DNA of 64,000 bases from Colwellia sp. BRX10-3. Its GTDB lineage: Bacteria > Pseudomonadota > Gammaproteobacteria > Enterobacterales > Alteromonadaceae. Position 1 is the stretch's first letter; each line of letters opens with the position of its first letter. The DNA is taken from assembly GCF_014077505.1 (NCBI RefSeq), contig NZ_JACGWA010000003.1:124001-188000 (forward strand). Direction: 5' to 3'. The notes below the pieces were generated by a model. It did no database searches. It saw nothing but the letters and a program-made list of their open reading frames with translations, and was not told the DNA's origin. This document shows, in pieces, positions 45,539-54,989 of the stretch. The position numbers and the translations under genes were made by a program.

Positions 45539-46981
45539 TTACACAAATATAATAAGAAAAACATCTAAGGCCAATAGCACTATTATGCTATATAAACCAT
45601 TCCATTTTACCCCCATTTCAAAGGGAGAAATTTCAGTTATTCTAGCGCTAATACGAACAGAGGTAGTAGACGGAGAACTACCTGCAACTACAGCCCAAGT
45701 CATCATCATTACTAGCGCTATGGTAACAGGCATATGTTCAACACTGGGTAATTGAGACAAGGCGCCTGCCATCAAAGTGACAGTAATCATCGGACTGACA
45801 AATAAAAGTGCGGCTAAATATATTAACCATGAAGCCGCAATTAATATCAGCGCAGCAGATATATTCAAATGGGCTAATTGTTGTGCAAACCAGTCAAGAT
45901 CTAACACCGCCAATAACAAACGGCCAATGAGAACCGACCCTGCAAAAAAAACGATTTCTGAGCGTTGTAACGGTAATCTAAAAAATATGTCGGTTCCAAA
46001 ACGTTTAACCGTTAACCTTACTGCGCTGAGTTGATTAAATGAACGACGATACTGCGAATATATCCAAACTATGCTAACTATCGGCGCACTGACTAACACG
46101 GCAGAAATCGGTCGTAATGGAGTGGTAAGTATTAGTAACCCTGATATTAATGCTAACGTGATGACAACCATAATAATGGGGTAACTCACCTTCAAGTCTG
46201 ATAAATTGTTGGAAATTGTTGGCACAAGATGTCTAAGATGTTTGGGCGCCTGAATATGATCTAGCCAAATGCCAAATAAAAGTAGCGCTAGGGTTAGGTA
46301 TAAGCCATAGGGAATAATATCTATCCACTGTAGATCTGGGATGGTGGTTACTAAAAGCGTAATTGTGATTGAGGTAGGTGCCCACAGTGGTATGCTGCAA
46401 AATCCTCGCAACACCGCTAACATCATACGGCGCTGCCTTGCACTGTTGATTCGTGCGTCAACGGTGTCTTTGTTTTCATGTAAACTTCTCTGGATCATGG
46501 TGCCTAATAAATTAATAGCGCCAACACTCATTAATATACCCAAAATATGGCTGGCAAAACTGAGCAGCGCATAACGTCTGACAGGGTGTTGCTGTAAAAG
46601 CACATGGCCGGTGAGATTAACTGAATTTGAGCTTAAAGCTGCTTCTTTTAATAGACCAAGGGCAATTAAAAAGAATGCAAAAAAAACTACGCTGCGACTT
46701 AATATGCCTAACTGATGCAATGATATTTGAGACAACAATAATAATGAAAGCGTTAAGCCAATAGCAACCAATGCGATGATTTTTGTTGATAAGTCTAAAT
46801 CTCGCCACTCAACAAGAATAAATATTATCAATACGAATACAGCCAAAAGTGCCGTTGGTTGGTATCCGGTCCATTCTGTTATCAAGGTCGCGAAAAAAAT
46901 AACCACTAGGCATAATGGCGATAGCCAAGGATAAACGTTATTTATGTTGCCATTTCTCTTCATGTCATCAGTTTTATTCAT
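45539..46981 (-). CDS. Polytopic membrane protein, putative organic-anion transporter
   Basis: A 480-residue protein with about twelve membrane helices. I do not recognise the family with certainty. The layout of two halves and the segment WAVVAGSSPSTTSVRISARI near the end, a polar Ser-rich stretch between helices, recall the anion-binding loops of DASS/ArsB-type transporters. It shares the control region with the ligase operon. The operator at 47192 overlaps the -35 of a TTCCGC-17-TATTAT promoter reading toward it. So it is likely the island's own transporter for a carboxylate. Start at 46981; an internal ATG (46963) is also possible. Confidence 0.65.
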   Translation of the reverse strand: MNKTDDMKRNGNINNVYPWLSPLCLVVIFFATLITEWTGYQPTALLAVFVLIIFILVEWRDLDLSTKIIALVAIGLTLSLLLLSQISLHQLGILSRSVVFFAFFLIALGLLKEAALSSNSVNLTGHVLLQQHPVRRYALLSFASHILGILMSVGAINLLGTMIQRSLHENKDTVDARINSARQRRMMLAVLRGFCSIPLWAPTSITITLLVTTIPDLQWIDIIPYGLYLTLALLLFGIWLDHIQAPKHLRHLVPTISNNLSDLKVSYPIIMVVITLALISGLLILTTPLRPISAVLVSAPIVSIVWIYSQYRRSFNQLSAVRLTVKRFGTDIFFRLPLQRSEIVFFAGSVLIGRLLLAVLDLDWFAQQLAHLNISAALILIAASWLIYLAALLFVSPMITVTLMAGALSQLPSVEHMPVTIALVMMMTWAVVAGSSPSTTSVRISARITEISPFEMGVKWNGLYSIIVLLALDVFLIIFV

Positions 46982-47191
46982 CAGTGTTTTCTTTTACATG
47001 AATGGTTGAGGCTAAAAGCAGTATTGCTAAGCTTTCATTTAAAGACTGCGCTATTTTATACCCTCAGCAATAATTATTGTTTAAATTAACGCTTACGCTT
47101 GCTAGATATATTTAATTTTATTCATTTATGATTATATTTTGTGTGGCATTAAATTTTCAGACATTTGCATTTAATAAATAATACCACACGA

Positions 47192-47206
47192 TACCGCTTG
47201 GCGGAA
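47192..47206. promoter_or_regulatory. Palindromic operator 3 (IclR-type candidate)
   Basis: TACCGCTTGGCGGAA, one mismatch from a perfect palindrome of TTCCGC-N3-GCGGAA. It overlaps the -35 element of the putative promoter toward the transporter gene (45539-46981). Confidence 0.65.
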
Positions 47207-47367
47207 TTCTATTTTACACCCTAAGGTTTATCTGTTTATATTAATGTTATGAGTTCAAACAAGATATTAGTAATTATTTGCTTCATAATTCTTAAACCAA
47301 ATGGGTATTATTTAATGACTTTATAAAGTACATTGAATAGCTCTTTAAAAACACTTGCAAAATACAG

Positions 47368-47382
47368 TTCCGCATTGCAGAA
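47368..47382. promoter_or_regulatory. Palindromic operator 4 (IclR-type candidate) before the ligase operon
   Basis: TTCCGCATTGCAGAA, 73 bases before the ligase start. Centre-to-centre distance to operator 3 is 176 bases, almost the same as the 174 bases between operators 1 and 2. Confidence 0.65.
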
Positions 47383-47455
47383 TGTTGGTACTGTTTTGCT
47401 GCGTAATTAGTCTTGTAGTAATAATAAATAAAAATTGTATTAGAGTGAGCGCTTA

Positions 47456-49309
47456 ATGTCCAAACCAACAGAATTAGAGTTACTTGCTGATTTAGAAAAA
47501 ATAAGTTACCAAGACCGATATCATTGTAAAACAACTTACGATGTTTTTTGCCATGCAGCAGATGAATATCCGGCTGATATAGCATTAGCTGAGCATATTA
47601 CTGCAGCTCGAGATGAAGTTGCCAAAGAAATAACGTTTACTACTTTAGCAAATAAACTTAATCAAACAGCAAACCTCTATAAAAAATTCGGCGTTGAGCG
47701 TACAGATGTTGTCTCAATTTTACTGCCAAATTTGACAGAAACTCATCTTAGTATGTGGGCAGCACAAGCGGTGGGAATTGCCAATCCGATTAACTATCTT
47801 CTGCAAGTTGATCACATTATAGAAATACTAAATGAAGTAAAAACTAAGGTATTAGTTACTGTTTCACTTGATGAAGGAACAGAATTAGGAAAAAAAGTGC
47901 ATGAAATTATTGCACGCGTGCCTTCGCTTGAACATATTCTTGTACTCGATAATAACCATGGTGAAATCAGTCATGAAAAGCTCACCATCACTGATTTTAA
48001 TCAGGGGATATCTACTCAATCCAGTGCACGATTGTCGCAAAGTTCACAACCTAAAGGTGATGATATTGCGATGTACTTTCATACTGGGGGAACAACTGGC
48101 CGTCCTAAAATAGCAAAACTATCTCATGACAATATCAGTTTTGTTGTGCAAGTTTATGCAGGATTTAATGCTTATCATGGGAAATCTGCGGTTTTAAATG
48201 CATTACCATTATTTCATGTCTTTGGTGTTATTGCCGCTAGTTTAGCTATGTTCTTTGTGGGCCGTACCGTTGTTATTATGACCCCAGAAGGTTTTAGAAA
48301 CCCAAATACAGTGAAAAACTGGTGGTATTTTGTTAATAAGTATCAAGTGTGTTGGTTTCCTACTGTGCCCACGATCATTTCTGTTCTGCTACAGCAACCG
48401 GATGAAAAAATTGACCTGAAATGCTTTGAACATGCAGCCTGTGGTTCATCACCTTTACCTCTTGAATTAAAATTATCATTTCAGAAAAGATTTAATTGCA
48501 ATGTTACCAACGGCTACGGCATGACCGAATCTTCTTGTGTTGTTGCTAGAACCCTCCCTGGCTACGATGTTGAAGGAGTTGCCGTAGGAAATGGCATACC
48601 TTATAGCCGAGTGATTGCTGCCGAAATAATTGATAATAAAATCAGTCGCATTTGTGCAGCTAATGAACCAGGCATTATTTTGGTGAAAGGGCCTAATATT
48701 TTTCAAGGCTATTTGAACGAAAGTGATAATGATGGTGCCTGGGTAGAAGGTGATTGGTTTAATACCGGTGATTTAGGTGTGATTAATGCGTTAGGACATA
48801 TTCAGCTGACGGGTCGAGCAAAAGATTTGATTATTCGTGGTGGTCATAATATTGATCCTCAAATTATTGAAGACGCATTATTAGCCCATGCAAATGTAAT
48901 TCAATCAGTTGCTATTGGTCAACCTGATGCTCATTCAGGTGAAATACCTGTTGCCTATGTAGTGGTAAAAGACAAACAGCAAAAAACTGCCGATGAATTA
49001 TTACTACATTGCCAAACACATATTAGCGAAAGAGCGGCAATTCCTAAACGTATTGAAATACTTGATAGCCTGCCGTTAACGGCTGTAGGTAAAGTTTTTA
49101 AACCGATATTACGTAATAAAGCCACTGAATTTAGCGTTAGTACTTTGTTGAAAGAAAATGATATTACCGCGCAAGTTAAATCAGAATTTGACCCAGAGAA
49201 AGGTCAGGTTGTTCATATTCAGTTATCAAATATAGAAGACAAACACAAAGTCGCTAAATTATTAATTGCCTTTCCTATTTTAGTTAATTACACCCGTTTC
49301 ATTAATTAG
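47456..49309 (+). CDS. AMP-forming acyl-CoA synthetase
   Basis: Activates the pathway acid to its CoA thioester. The 617-residue enzyme has the AMP-binding P-loop MYFHTGGTTGRPKIAKL, NGYGMTESSC (about 350), GDWFNTGDLGVI and the hinge GRAKDLIIRGGHNIDPQ. The terminal motif with the catalytic lysine is AVGKVFKPILRNKA. The ATG follows a GTGAGCG-like weak site. It is the first gene of an operon that continues with thiolase and the bifunctional enzyme. The exact substrate is not readable; by analogy with pimA it could be a dicarboxylic or cyclic acid. Confidence 0.92.
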   Translation: MSKPTELELLADLEKISYQDRYHCKTTYDVFCHAADEYPADIALAEHITAARDEVAKEITFTTLANKLNQTANLYKKFGVERTDVVSILLPNLTETHLSMWAAQAVGIANPINYLLQVDHIIEILNEVKTKVLVTVSLDEGTELGKKVHEIIARVPSLEHILVLDNNHGEISHEKLTITDFNQGISTQSSARLSQSSQPKGDDIAMYFHTGGTTGRPKIAKLSHDNISFVVQVYAGFNAYHGKSAVLNALPLFHVFGVIAASLAMFFVGRTVVIMTPEGFRNPNTVKNWWYFVNKYQVCWFPTVPTIISVLLQQPDEKIDLKCFEHAACGSSPLPLELKLSFQKRFNCNVTNGYGMTESSCVVARTLPGYDVEGVAVGNGIPYSRVIAAEIIDNKISRICAANEPGIILVKGPNIFQGYLNESDNDGAWVEGDWFNTGDLGVINALGHIQLTGRAKDLIIRGGHNIDPQIIEDALLAHANVIQSVAIGQPDAHSGEIPVAYVVVKDKQQKTADELLLHCQTHISERAAIPKRIEILDSLPLTAVGKVFKPILRNKATEFSVSTLLKENDITAQVKSEFDPEKGQVVHIQLSNIEDKHKVAKLLIAFPILVNYTRFIN

Positions 49310-49369
49310 GTGAGCTACTTTAACCAGTAGAAGACCATAAAGTTTAATAGTAAGTTATAAGGAAAAATT

Positions 49370-50569
49370 ATGAAAGATGCGTATATATACGATGCCGCAA
49401 GAACAGCCTTTGGACGTCACGGAGGCATTTTATCTTCTGTTCGACCGGATGATATGCTTGCACACCTTATAAAAACCTTAGTACAACGCAACGACTTTGA
49501 TTTAAGCCTTTATGAAGATGTTATTGCAGGTAGTACCAATCAAGCAGGCGAAGACAGTCGCAATGTGGCTCGTTTTGCCGGGCTATTAGCAGGCTTGCCA
49601 ATTGAAACAGGTGGTTTAACCGTTAACCGTTTATGTGGTTCAAGTTTATCGGCAGCCTTAGATGCCGCTCGATGTATTAAAGCTAATGAAGGTGAGCTAT
49701 TTGTGGCTTGTGGTGTTGAATCTATGAGTCGCGCGCCATTTGTTTTAGCTAAAGCAACCTCAGCCTTTTCTCGCCAACAAGAAATGTTTGATACCACCAT
49801 GGGGGCTCGTTTTACTAACCCGGAAATTATTAAAGCCTATGGTGGTCACTCTATGCCAGAAACGGCTGACAATATTGCCAGTGATTTAAATATTAGCAGA
49901 GAAGACTGTGATGTATTCGCTGCAAGCTCTCAAGCCAAATATGAAGCGGCAAAAGTAGCAGGATATTTTATTGATGAAATTATTCCTATTGAAGTGTCAC
50001 AAGGGCGCAAGTTGCCGCCACTTTCTGTTGAAACTGATGAGCATCCACGCCCAGCTTCAACTGTAGACGCGCTTGGTAAATTAAGACCATTATTTGATGG
50101 TGTAGTAACTGCGGGTAATGCATCAGGCATTAATGACGGTGCTTCTGCCATGATTATTGGTAGTAAAGAAGTCGGTGAACAAGCGGGTATCAAACCTCGC
50201 GGTAGAATTATAGCGGGTGCGATTGCCGGCGTACCACCGCGTGTTATGGGCTTAGGGCCAGTTCCAGCTTCACAAAAAGCCTTAGCAAGAGCGGGTTTAA
50301 CATTAGCTGATATGGATGTTTTAGAATTCAATGAAGCCTTTGCCGTACAAGCTCTAGGTTGCATGAAACAACTAGGTATCGCTTTTGATGACCCCCGTGT
50401 TAACCAAAATGGTGGTGCGATTGCGATTGGACACCCTTTGGGTGCTAGTGGTACGCGTATTATGCTAACGGCATTGCGACAATTAGAAAAAACCGGTGGT
50501 CGATACGCATTAGCAACAATGTGTATTGGTATTGGTCAAGGTATCGCTGTCGTTATTGAGCGTGTTTAA
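49370..50569 (+). CDS. Acetyl-CoA C-acyltransferase (thiolase, 3-oxoadipyl-CoA type)
   Basis: Cleaves a 3-oxoacyl-CoA to acetyl-CoA and a shorter acyl-CoA. The 399-residue protein opens IYDAARTAFGRHGGILSSVRPDD, close to PcaF/PaaJ-type degradative thiolases. The nucleophile cysteine lies in NRLCGSSLSAALDAARC (about residue 89), NEAFAVQALG follows, then GGAIAIGHPLGASGTRI with the catalytic histidine and TMCIGIGQGIAVVIE with the second cysteine. All catalytic residues are present. Second gene of the ligase operon, 60 bases after the ligase. Confidence 0.95.
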   Translation: MKDAYIYDAARTAFGRHGGILSSVRPDDMLAHLIKTLVQRNDFDLSLYEDVIAGSTNQAGEDSRNVARFAGLLAGLPIETGGLTVNRLCGSSLSAALDAARCIKANEGELFVACGVESMSRAPFVLAKATSAFSRQQEMFDTTMGARFTNPEIIKAYGGHSMPETADNIASDLNISREDCDVFAASSQAKYEAAKVAGYFIDEIIPIEVSQGRKLPPLSVETDEHPRPASTVDALGKLRPLFDGVVTAGNASGINDGASAMIIGSKEVGEQAGIKPRGRIIAGAIAGVPPRVMGLGPVPASQKALARAGLTLADMDVLEFNEAFAVQALGCMKQLGIAFDDPRVNQNGGAIAIGHPLGASGTRIMLTALRQLEKTGGRYALATMCIGIGQGIAVVIERV

Positions 50570-50595
50570 CTTTCTAAAAGTAAGGAATTAAGTTT

Positions 50596-52695
50596 ATGTC
50601 AGTTGTTAGTTATCAATTAGAAGGTGATATCGGTGTTATTCGTTTAAATAACCCGCCAGTTAACGCGCTTTCTCATGCATTACGGTTAGGAATTCAAGAG
50701 GCGTTAGCACAAGCACAAGATGATGCTTCATTAGCCTTAGTTTTGATTTGTGAAGGGCGTACTTTTATTGCGGGGGCAGACATTTCAGAGTTCGGTAAAC
50801 CCCCTATGTTACCTTCGTTACCTGAGCTGCTTAACGCTGTTGAAGCATCAACAAAGCCTATTATTGCCGCCATTCATGGCACCGCACTCGGTGGCGGATT
50901 AGAGACTGCTTTGGCTTGTCACTATCGTTGTGCATTGGCTAGCGCTAATGTTGGCTTACCTGAAGTTAAATTAGGTTTATTACCTGGTGCTGGTGGAACA
51001 CAAAGAGCACCTAGGTTAGTCGGTGTTAAAGCCGCACTGGACTTAATTACTAAGGGTACGCCAATTTCTGCAGACAAAGCGCTAAGCCTCGGTTTAATTG
51101 ATAAAGTAGTTGAAGGAGATTTATTGACCTCAGCAATTATGTTTGCCGAAGAAATTGTCGCACAAGGCGCTGTGCTTAGAAGAGTAAGAGATATAGACCT
51201 TGATAAAACTGGTGCGTCAGCAGAGTTTTTCACTGAATATAGAGCGCAATTAAGTAAACGTTTTCGTCAACAAGAAGCACCTCAACGTATTGTTGAATGT
51301 ATTGAAGCGGCAATGAACAAACCTTTTGATGAAGGTCTTAAAGTTGAAAGACGTTTATTTATAGAGTGCATGCAATCGTCGCAGTCTGCTGCATTACGTC
51401 ATATGTTTTTTGCCGAAAGAATGTCCTCAAAAATTAAAGATTTACCAAAAGACACTCAGCTAAAAGATATTAAACGCGTGGGTATTATTGGTGGCGGTAC
51501 CATGGGCGGAGGTATTGCAATGAATTTTGTTAATGCGGGTATCCCTGTGACTTTACTGGAAATTAACGATGCAGCATTGCAGCGTGGTAAAGATATTATC
51601 GCTAAAAATTACGCGATGACCGTTAAAAAAGGTAAATTGACTACTGAACTCGCCGCACAACGCCAAGAGCTGATCACAGGCACCACAGATTATAACGATT
51701 TAGCTGATATGGATTTGGTAATCGAAGCCGTTTTTGAAAATTTAGACATCAAAAAACAAGTATTCGCCAAGCTCGATAAAGTGTGTAAACCCGGCGCTAT
51801 TTTAGCCAGTAACACCTCTTATCAAGACGTAAATTTAATTGCAGAGTCTACTTCTCGACCACAAGATGTTATTGGTCTGCATTTCTTTAGCCCTGCTAAT
51901 GTAATGAAATTACTTGAAATTGTTCGCGGTGATAAAACGTCTGATCAAGTGCTAGCAACATCGATGGCTATTGCTAAAACTATTAAAAAAGTGCCTGCAT
52001 TATCTCGCGTTTGTTATGGCTTTATTGGTAACCGTATGTTGCGACAATATGCGCGTGAAGCCCAATTATGTTTACTTGAAGGCTCAACACCTCAAGGTAT
52101 AGACACCGTAATGCAAAACTTTGGTATGGCAATGGGGCCGCTTGCTGTTGGCGATTTAGCCGGAATAGACATTGGTTATAAAGCGCGTGAGGGCTTAACT
52201 GATGAAGAAAAAGGTGATGTTAGAACCTACTGCATTGCTGATGCTTTATATGACATGGGCCGTTTAGGTCAAAAAACCGGTGCAGGCTATTACCAATATG
52301 ATCCTGACACTAGACAGCGTATGTCTGACCCTGTAGTACTTGAAGTTATTGAAGCACAAGCCAAACAAAGAGGGGTAGAGCGCAAAGCAATAAATGACGT
52401 GACTATTTTACAACGTTTAACTTTTGCTTTGATCAACGAGGGTTTCAAAATACTTGAAGAGGGCATTGCACAACGCCCGAGTGATATTGATGTGGTTTAC
52501 GCCTTCGGTTATGGATTTCCAGCTTATCGAGGTGGTCCAATGTTTTATGCCGAGACCATAGGTTTAGACAATATATATCAAACAATATGTGAATTTGGCG
52601 CTACTTACGGTGAAGAGTTTTGGCAACCAGCAGCATTATTAAAACAACTTGTCACAGAAGGTAAAACCTTAACTCAGTGGGCCAATAGCCAATAG
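50596..52695 (+). CDS. Bifunctional enoyl-CoA hydratase / 3-hydroxyacyl-CoA dehydrogenase
   Basis: A FadJ/PimF-type fusion of 699 residues. The N-terminal hydratase (about 1-190) has IAGADISEFG, AIHGTALGGGLETALACHYR and LPEVKLGLLPGAGGTQRAPR with both catalytic glutamates. The dehydrogenase part starts at KRVGIIGGGTMGGGIAMNF (about 295, NAD fold) and continues with IGLHFFSPANVMKLLEIVRG and the C-terminal domains. It performs two steps of beta-oxidation: hydration of 2-enoyl-CoA and oxidation of 3-hydroxyacyl-CoA. Third gene of the operon, 26 bases after the thiolase. A terminator follows. Confidence 0.95.
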   Translation: MSVVSYQLEGDIGVIRLNNPPVNALSHALRLGIQEALAQAQDDASLALVLICEGRTFIAGADISEFGKPPMLPSLPELLNAVEASTKPIIAAIHGTALGGGLETALACHYRCALASANVGLPEVKLGLLPGAGGTQRAPRLVGVKAALDLITKGTPISADKALSLGLIDKVVEGDLLTSAIMFAEEIVAQGAVLRRVRDIDLDKTGASAEFFTEYRAQLSKRFRQQEAPQRIVECIEAAMNKPFDEGLKVERRLFIECMQSSQSAALRHMFFAERMSSKIKDLPKDTQLKDIKRVGIIGGGTMGGGIAMNFVNAGIPVTLLEINDAALQRGKDIIAKNYAMTVKKGKLTTELAAQRQELITGTTDYNDLADMDLVIEAVFENLDIKKQVFAKLDKVCKPGAILASNTSYQDVNLIAESTSRPQDVIGLHFFSPANVMKLLEIVRGDKTSDQVLATSMAIAKTIKKVPALSRVCYGFIGNRMLRQYAREAQLCLLEGSTPQGIDTVMQNFGMAMGPLAVGDLAGIDIGYKAREGLTDEEKGDVRTYCIADALYDMGRLGQKTGAGYYQYDPDTRQRMSDPVVLEVIEAQAKQRGVERKAINDVTILQRLTFALINEGFKILEEGIAQRPSDIDVVYAFGYGFPAYRGGPMFYAETIGLDNIYQTICEFGATYGEEFWQPAALLKQLVTEGKTLTQWANSQ

Positions 52696-52706
52696 CTAAA
52701 AGAGTG

Positions 52707-52746
52707 AAAAATTAGCTATACCATTTTTTGGTATGGCTAATTTTTT
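52707..52746 (+). terminator. Terminator after the bifunctional enzyme gene
   Basis: AAATTAGCTATACC pairs with GGTATGGCTAATTT with one G-T pair around ATTTTTT, and a T-run follows. It separates the ligase-thiolase-bifunctional unit from the flavoprotein-hydratase unit and may act as an attenuator. Confidence 0.9.
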
Positions 52747-52776
52747 ATCACAGAAAATATGCTTTAGGGGATCAAA

Positions 52777-53754
52777 ATGTCAATTCCAAAAACCTTACAA
52801 AATAAATTATCTTTACCTGTTATCAGTGCCCCTATGTTCATCATCTCGGGACCAGAATTAGTTATCGCAGAGTGTAAAGCCGGTATTGTTGGCTCTTTCC
52901 CTGCTCTCAATGCGCGCCCACAGTCATTACTCGCTGAATGGCTGACCACCATTACAACAGAATTATCGCAGTATCAGGAAGCTAATCCGAACGCTATTGT
53001 TGCGCCATATGCGGTTAATTTAATTGTTCACAAAAGTAATGACCGATTAGAGGATGATGTAAATACTTGTATTGAATATAAAGTGCCGATCATTATCACC
53101 AGTTTACGCGCGTTAGATCCTAAGTTAGTTGAACGTATTCATGCCTATGGAGGCATTATTTTTCACGATATTATCAATGTTCGTCATGCCGAAAAAGCCA
53201 TAGAAGCAGGTGTAGATGGTTTAGTTTTGGTGTGCGCTGGCGCAGGTGGTCATGCTGGAACCTTAAGTCCTTTTGCTTTAGTGAGTGAAATTAAGCAGTT
53301 TTTTGATGGACCTATTGCGTTGTCTGGCTCGATTGCTAATGGCGCGTCAATACTATCAGCACAAGCTTTAGGTGCTGACTTTGCCTATATAGGTACGTGC
53401 TTTATTGCCACCGAAGAAGCTAATGCTGATCCAGAATATAAAAACATGTTGGTTGAATATAGCGCGAAAGATATTGTTTATAGCTCGCTATTTACCGGGG
53501 TTCATGGGAATTACCTTAAGCCAAGTATTTCTAATGCGGGTTTAGACCCTGATAACTTGGAAGAGGGCGATAAAAATAAAATGAAATTTGGCTCATCAGG
53601 TGGTAGTAAAACTAAAGCTTGGAAAGATATTTGGGGGGCAGGTCAAGGGTTAGGCAGTATTACCGAGATTACAAATGTGTCTACTATCGTTGAGCGTTTC
53701 AAAACAGAATACGATCTGGCGTTATCTCGTTTAAATCGTCTGAACAAACAATAG
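52777..53754 (+). CDS. Nitronate monooxygenase-like (2-nitropropane dioxygenase) FMN protein
   Basis: TIM-barrel flavoprotein of 325 residues. Diagnostic segments: LPVISAPMFIISGPELVIAE, GIVGSFPALNAR, GLVLVCAGAGGHAGTLSPF, IALSGSIANGASILSAQALG and FAYIGTCFIATEEANADPEY. The family name is often misleading: homologues such as IpdC in steroid catabolism act as flavin-dependent oxidoreductases on CoA thioesters. Placement between hydratase genes in a CoA-thioester island favours such a role over nitroalkane oxidation. It heads a unit with the genes at 53765 and 54509. Confidence 0.9.
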   Translation: MSIPKTLQNKLSLPVISAPMFIISGPELVIAECKAGIVGSFPALNARPQSLLAEWLTTITTELSQYQEANPNAIVAPYAVNLIVHKSNDRLEDDVNTCIEYKVPIIITSLRALDPKLVERIHAYGGIIFHDIINVRHAEKAIEAGVDGLVLVCAGAGGHAGTLSPFALVSEIKQFFDGPIALSGSIANGASILSAQALGADFAYIGTCFIATEEANADPEYKNMLVEYSAKDIVYSSLFTGVHGNYLKPSISNAGLDPDNLEEGDKNKMKFGSSGGSKTKAWKDIWGAGQGLGSITEITNVSTIVERFKTEYDLALSRLNRLNKQ

Positions 53755-53764
53755 GTACAACAAA

Positions 53765-54499
53765 ATGACATCTCAAGACAATATATTAATTCATAAAGAC
53801 AATGGTGTTTTACACATAGGTATTCATCGTCCAGAGAAAAAAAATGCCTTAACCAGCTTAATGTATTCAGCTATGGCTAAAGCACTGAAAGATAGTATTT
53901 CAGATGACAGTATTAATGTCGTACTTATACACGGTACAGACGATGCGTTTTCAGCAGGGAATGATTTAAACGATTTCAATAATCGAGATGTTAATAAAGC
54001 TTCGCCCGCATCAATTTTATTATATGAGCTGCATAATTACCCAAAACCAATCGTCGGAGCCGTATCTGGTGTTGCCGTTGGAATAGGCGTAACTATGTTG
54101 CTTCATTTTGATTTGGTTTATGCATCAGAAACTTATTTCAAAATGCCTTTCGTCGATTTAGGTGTATGCCCCGAAGGAGGATCAAGCTTGCTTATTCCTC
54201 AATTAGCAGGCCATCGTAAAGCGGCTGAAATATTAATGTTAGGTGATGCTTTTAATACCCAGACGGCAATTGATTTCGGTATAGTAAATCAGCAAATAGA
54301 CAAATCTGAAGTATTTGATTTTGCTTTAAGCAAAGCGAAAGCATTAGCGCTGAAACCTCAAAATGCCTTGCGTACGACTAAAAAACTTCTTAAAGATCCT
54401 CAGCAGACATTACTGACCGATATTATTAAAAAGGAGTTAGTGATTTTTGCACAGTTACTTCAAAGTGAAGAATCTCACGTGGCAAGAAACAGAAAATAA
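53765..54499 (+). CDS. Enoyl-CoA hydratase/isomerase family protein
   Basis: Crotonase-fold protein of 244 residues. HGTDDAFSAGNDLNDF forms the oxyanion region, and VGAVSGVAVGIGVTMLLHFDLVYASE with FKMPFVDLGVCPEGGSSLL holds the second catalytic region. Only one of the two typical hydratase glutamates is obvious, so isomerase or hydrolase chemistry is possible. It follows the flavoprotein gene by 10 bases and precedes a thioesterase by 9 bases, so the three are co-transcribed. Confidence 0.9.
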   Translation: MTSQDNILIHKDNGVLHIGIHRPEKKNALTSLMYSAMAKALKDSISDDSINVVLIHGTDDAFSAGNDLNDFNNRDVNKASPASILLYELHNYPKPIVGAVSGVAVGIGVTMLLHFDLVYASETYFKMPFVDLGVCPEGGSSLLIPQLAGHRKAAEILMLGDAFNTQTAIDFGIVNQQIDKSEVFDFALSKAKALALKPQNALRTTKKLLKDPQQTLLTDIIKKELVIFAQLLQSEESHVARNRK

Positions 54500-54508
54500 G
54501 GGATTAAA

Positions 54509-54907
54509 ATGAAACCTTGGGCAAATAAAGAAATGCCACCATTTAATGAACATTTAGGCTTTGTTATTGAACAATGGCGAGAAAATCATATTAAAATGAG
54601 TGCAGAGCTTAAACCTGAGCATTTGAATCGTTCAGGCATCCCACATGGTGGCTATATTTCGACCTTGTTAGATGCAGCTACTGCATTGTCTGGAGCCTAT
54701 AGTGAAGATCCACTTTATTATAGAAAAGCATTAACGTTATCGCTAAACATAAACTACTTGGGGCAAGCGCAATCTAACAAGCTTTATGCCATTGGAAAAG
54801 TAACAGCTTCGGGTCGAAATATTTATTATGGCGCTGCTGAAGTATACGATGCTTTTGACAATATTATTGCTTCAGGTCAAGGCGTCTTTCGTTATAGAAA
54901 AGAGTGA
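54509..54907 (+). CDS. PaaI-type hotdog thioesterase
   Basis: A 132-residue hotdog-fold protein. NRSGIPHGGYISTLLDAATA, with the HGG motif and the acidic residue downstream, is the PaaI signature; LSLNINYLGQAQSNKLYAIG is the second strand block. It hydrolyses acyl- or aryl-CoA and may prevent CoA trapping. Third gene of the unit with the NMO-like and hydratase genes. Confidence 0.92.
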   Translation: MKPWANKEMPPFNEHLGFVIEQWRENHIKMSAELKPEHLNRSGIPHGGYISTLLDAATALSGAYSEDPLYYRKALTLSLNINYLGQAQSNKLYAIGKVTASGRNIYYGAAEVYDAFDNIIASGQGVFRYRKE

Positions 54908-54989
54908 TTTATTGCCAACTGAATCATGCAAGATGCAGTAGTTTGGTAAGTCACACAGTTAATACCTAGCTATAGAAGTGGAGAATTTT

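Larger units (their letters stand above)
46982..47455. other. Divergent control region between transporter and ligase operon
   Basis: 474 AT-rich bases with two palindromic operators (47192-47206 and 47368-47382). A minus-strand promoter candidate TTCCGC (47206-47201), 17-base spacer, TATTAT (47183-47178) points toward the transporter gene. No gene seen. Confidence 0.6.
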
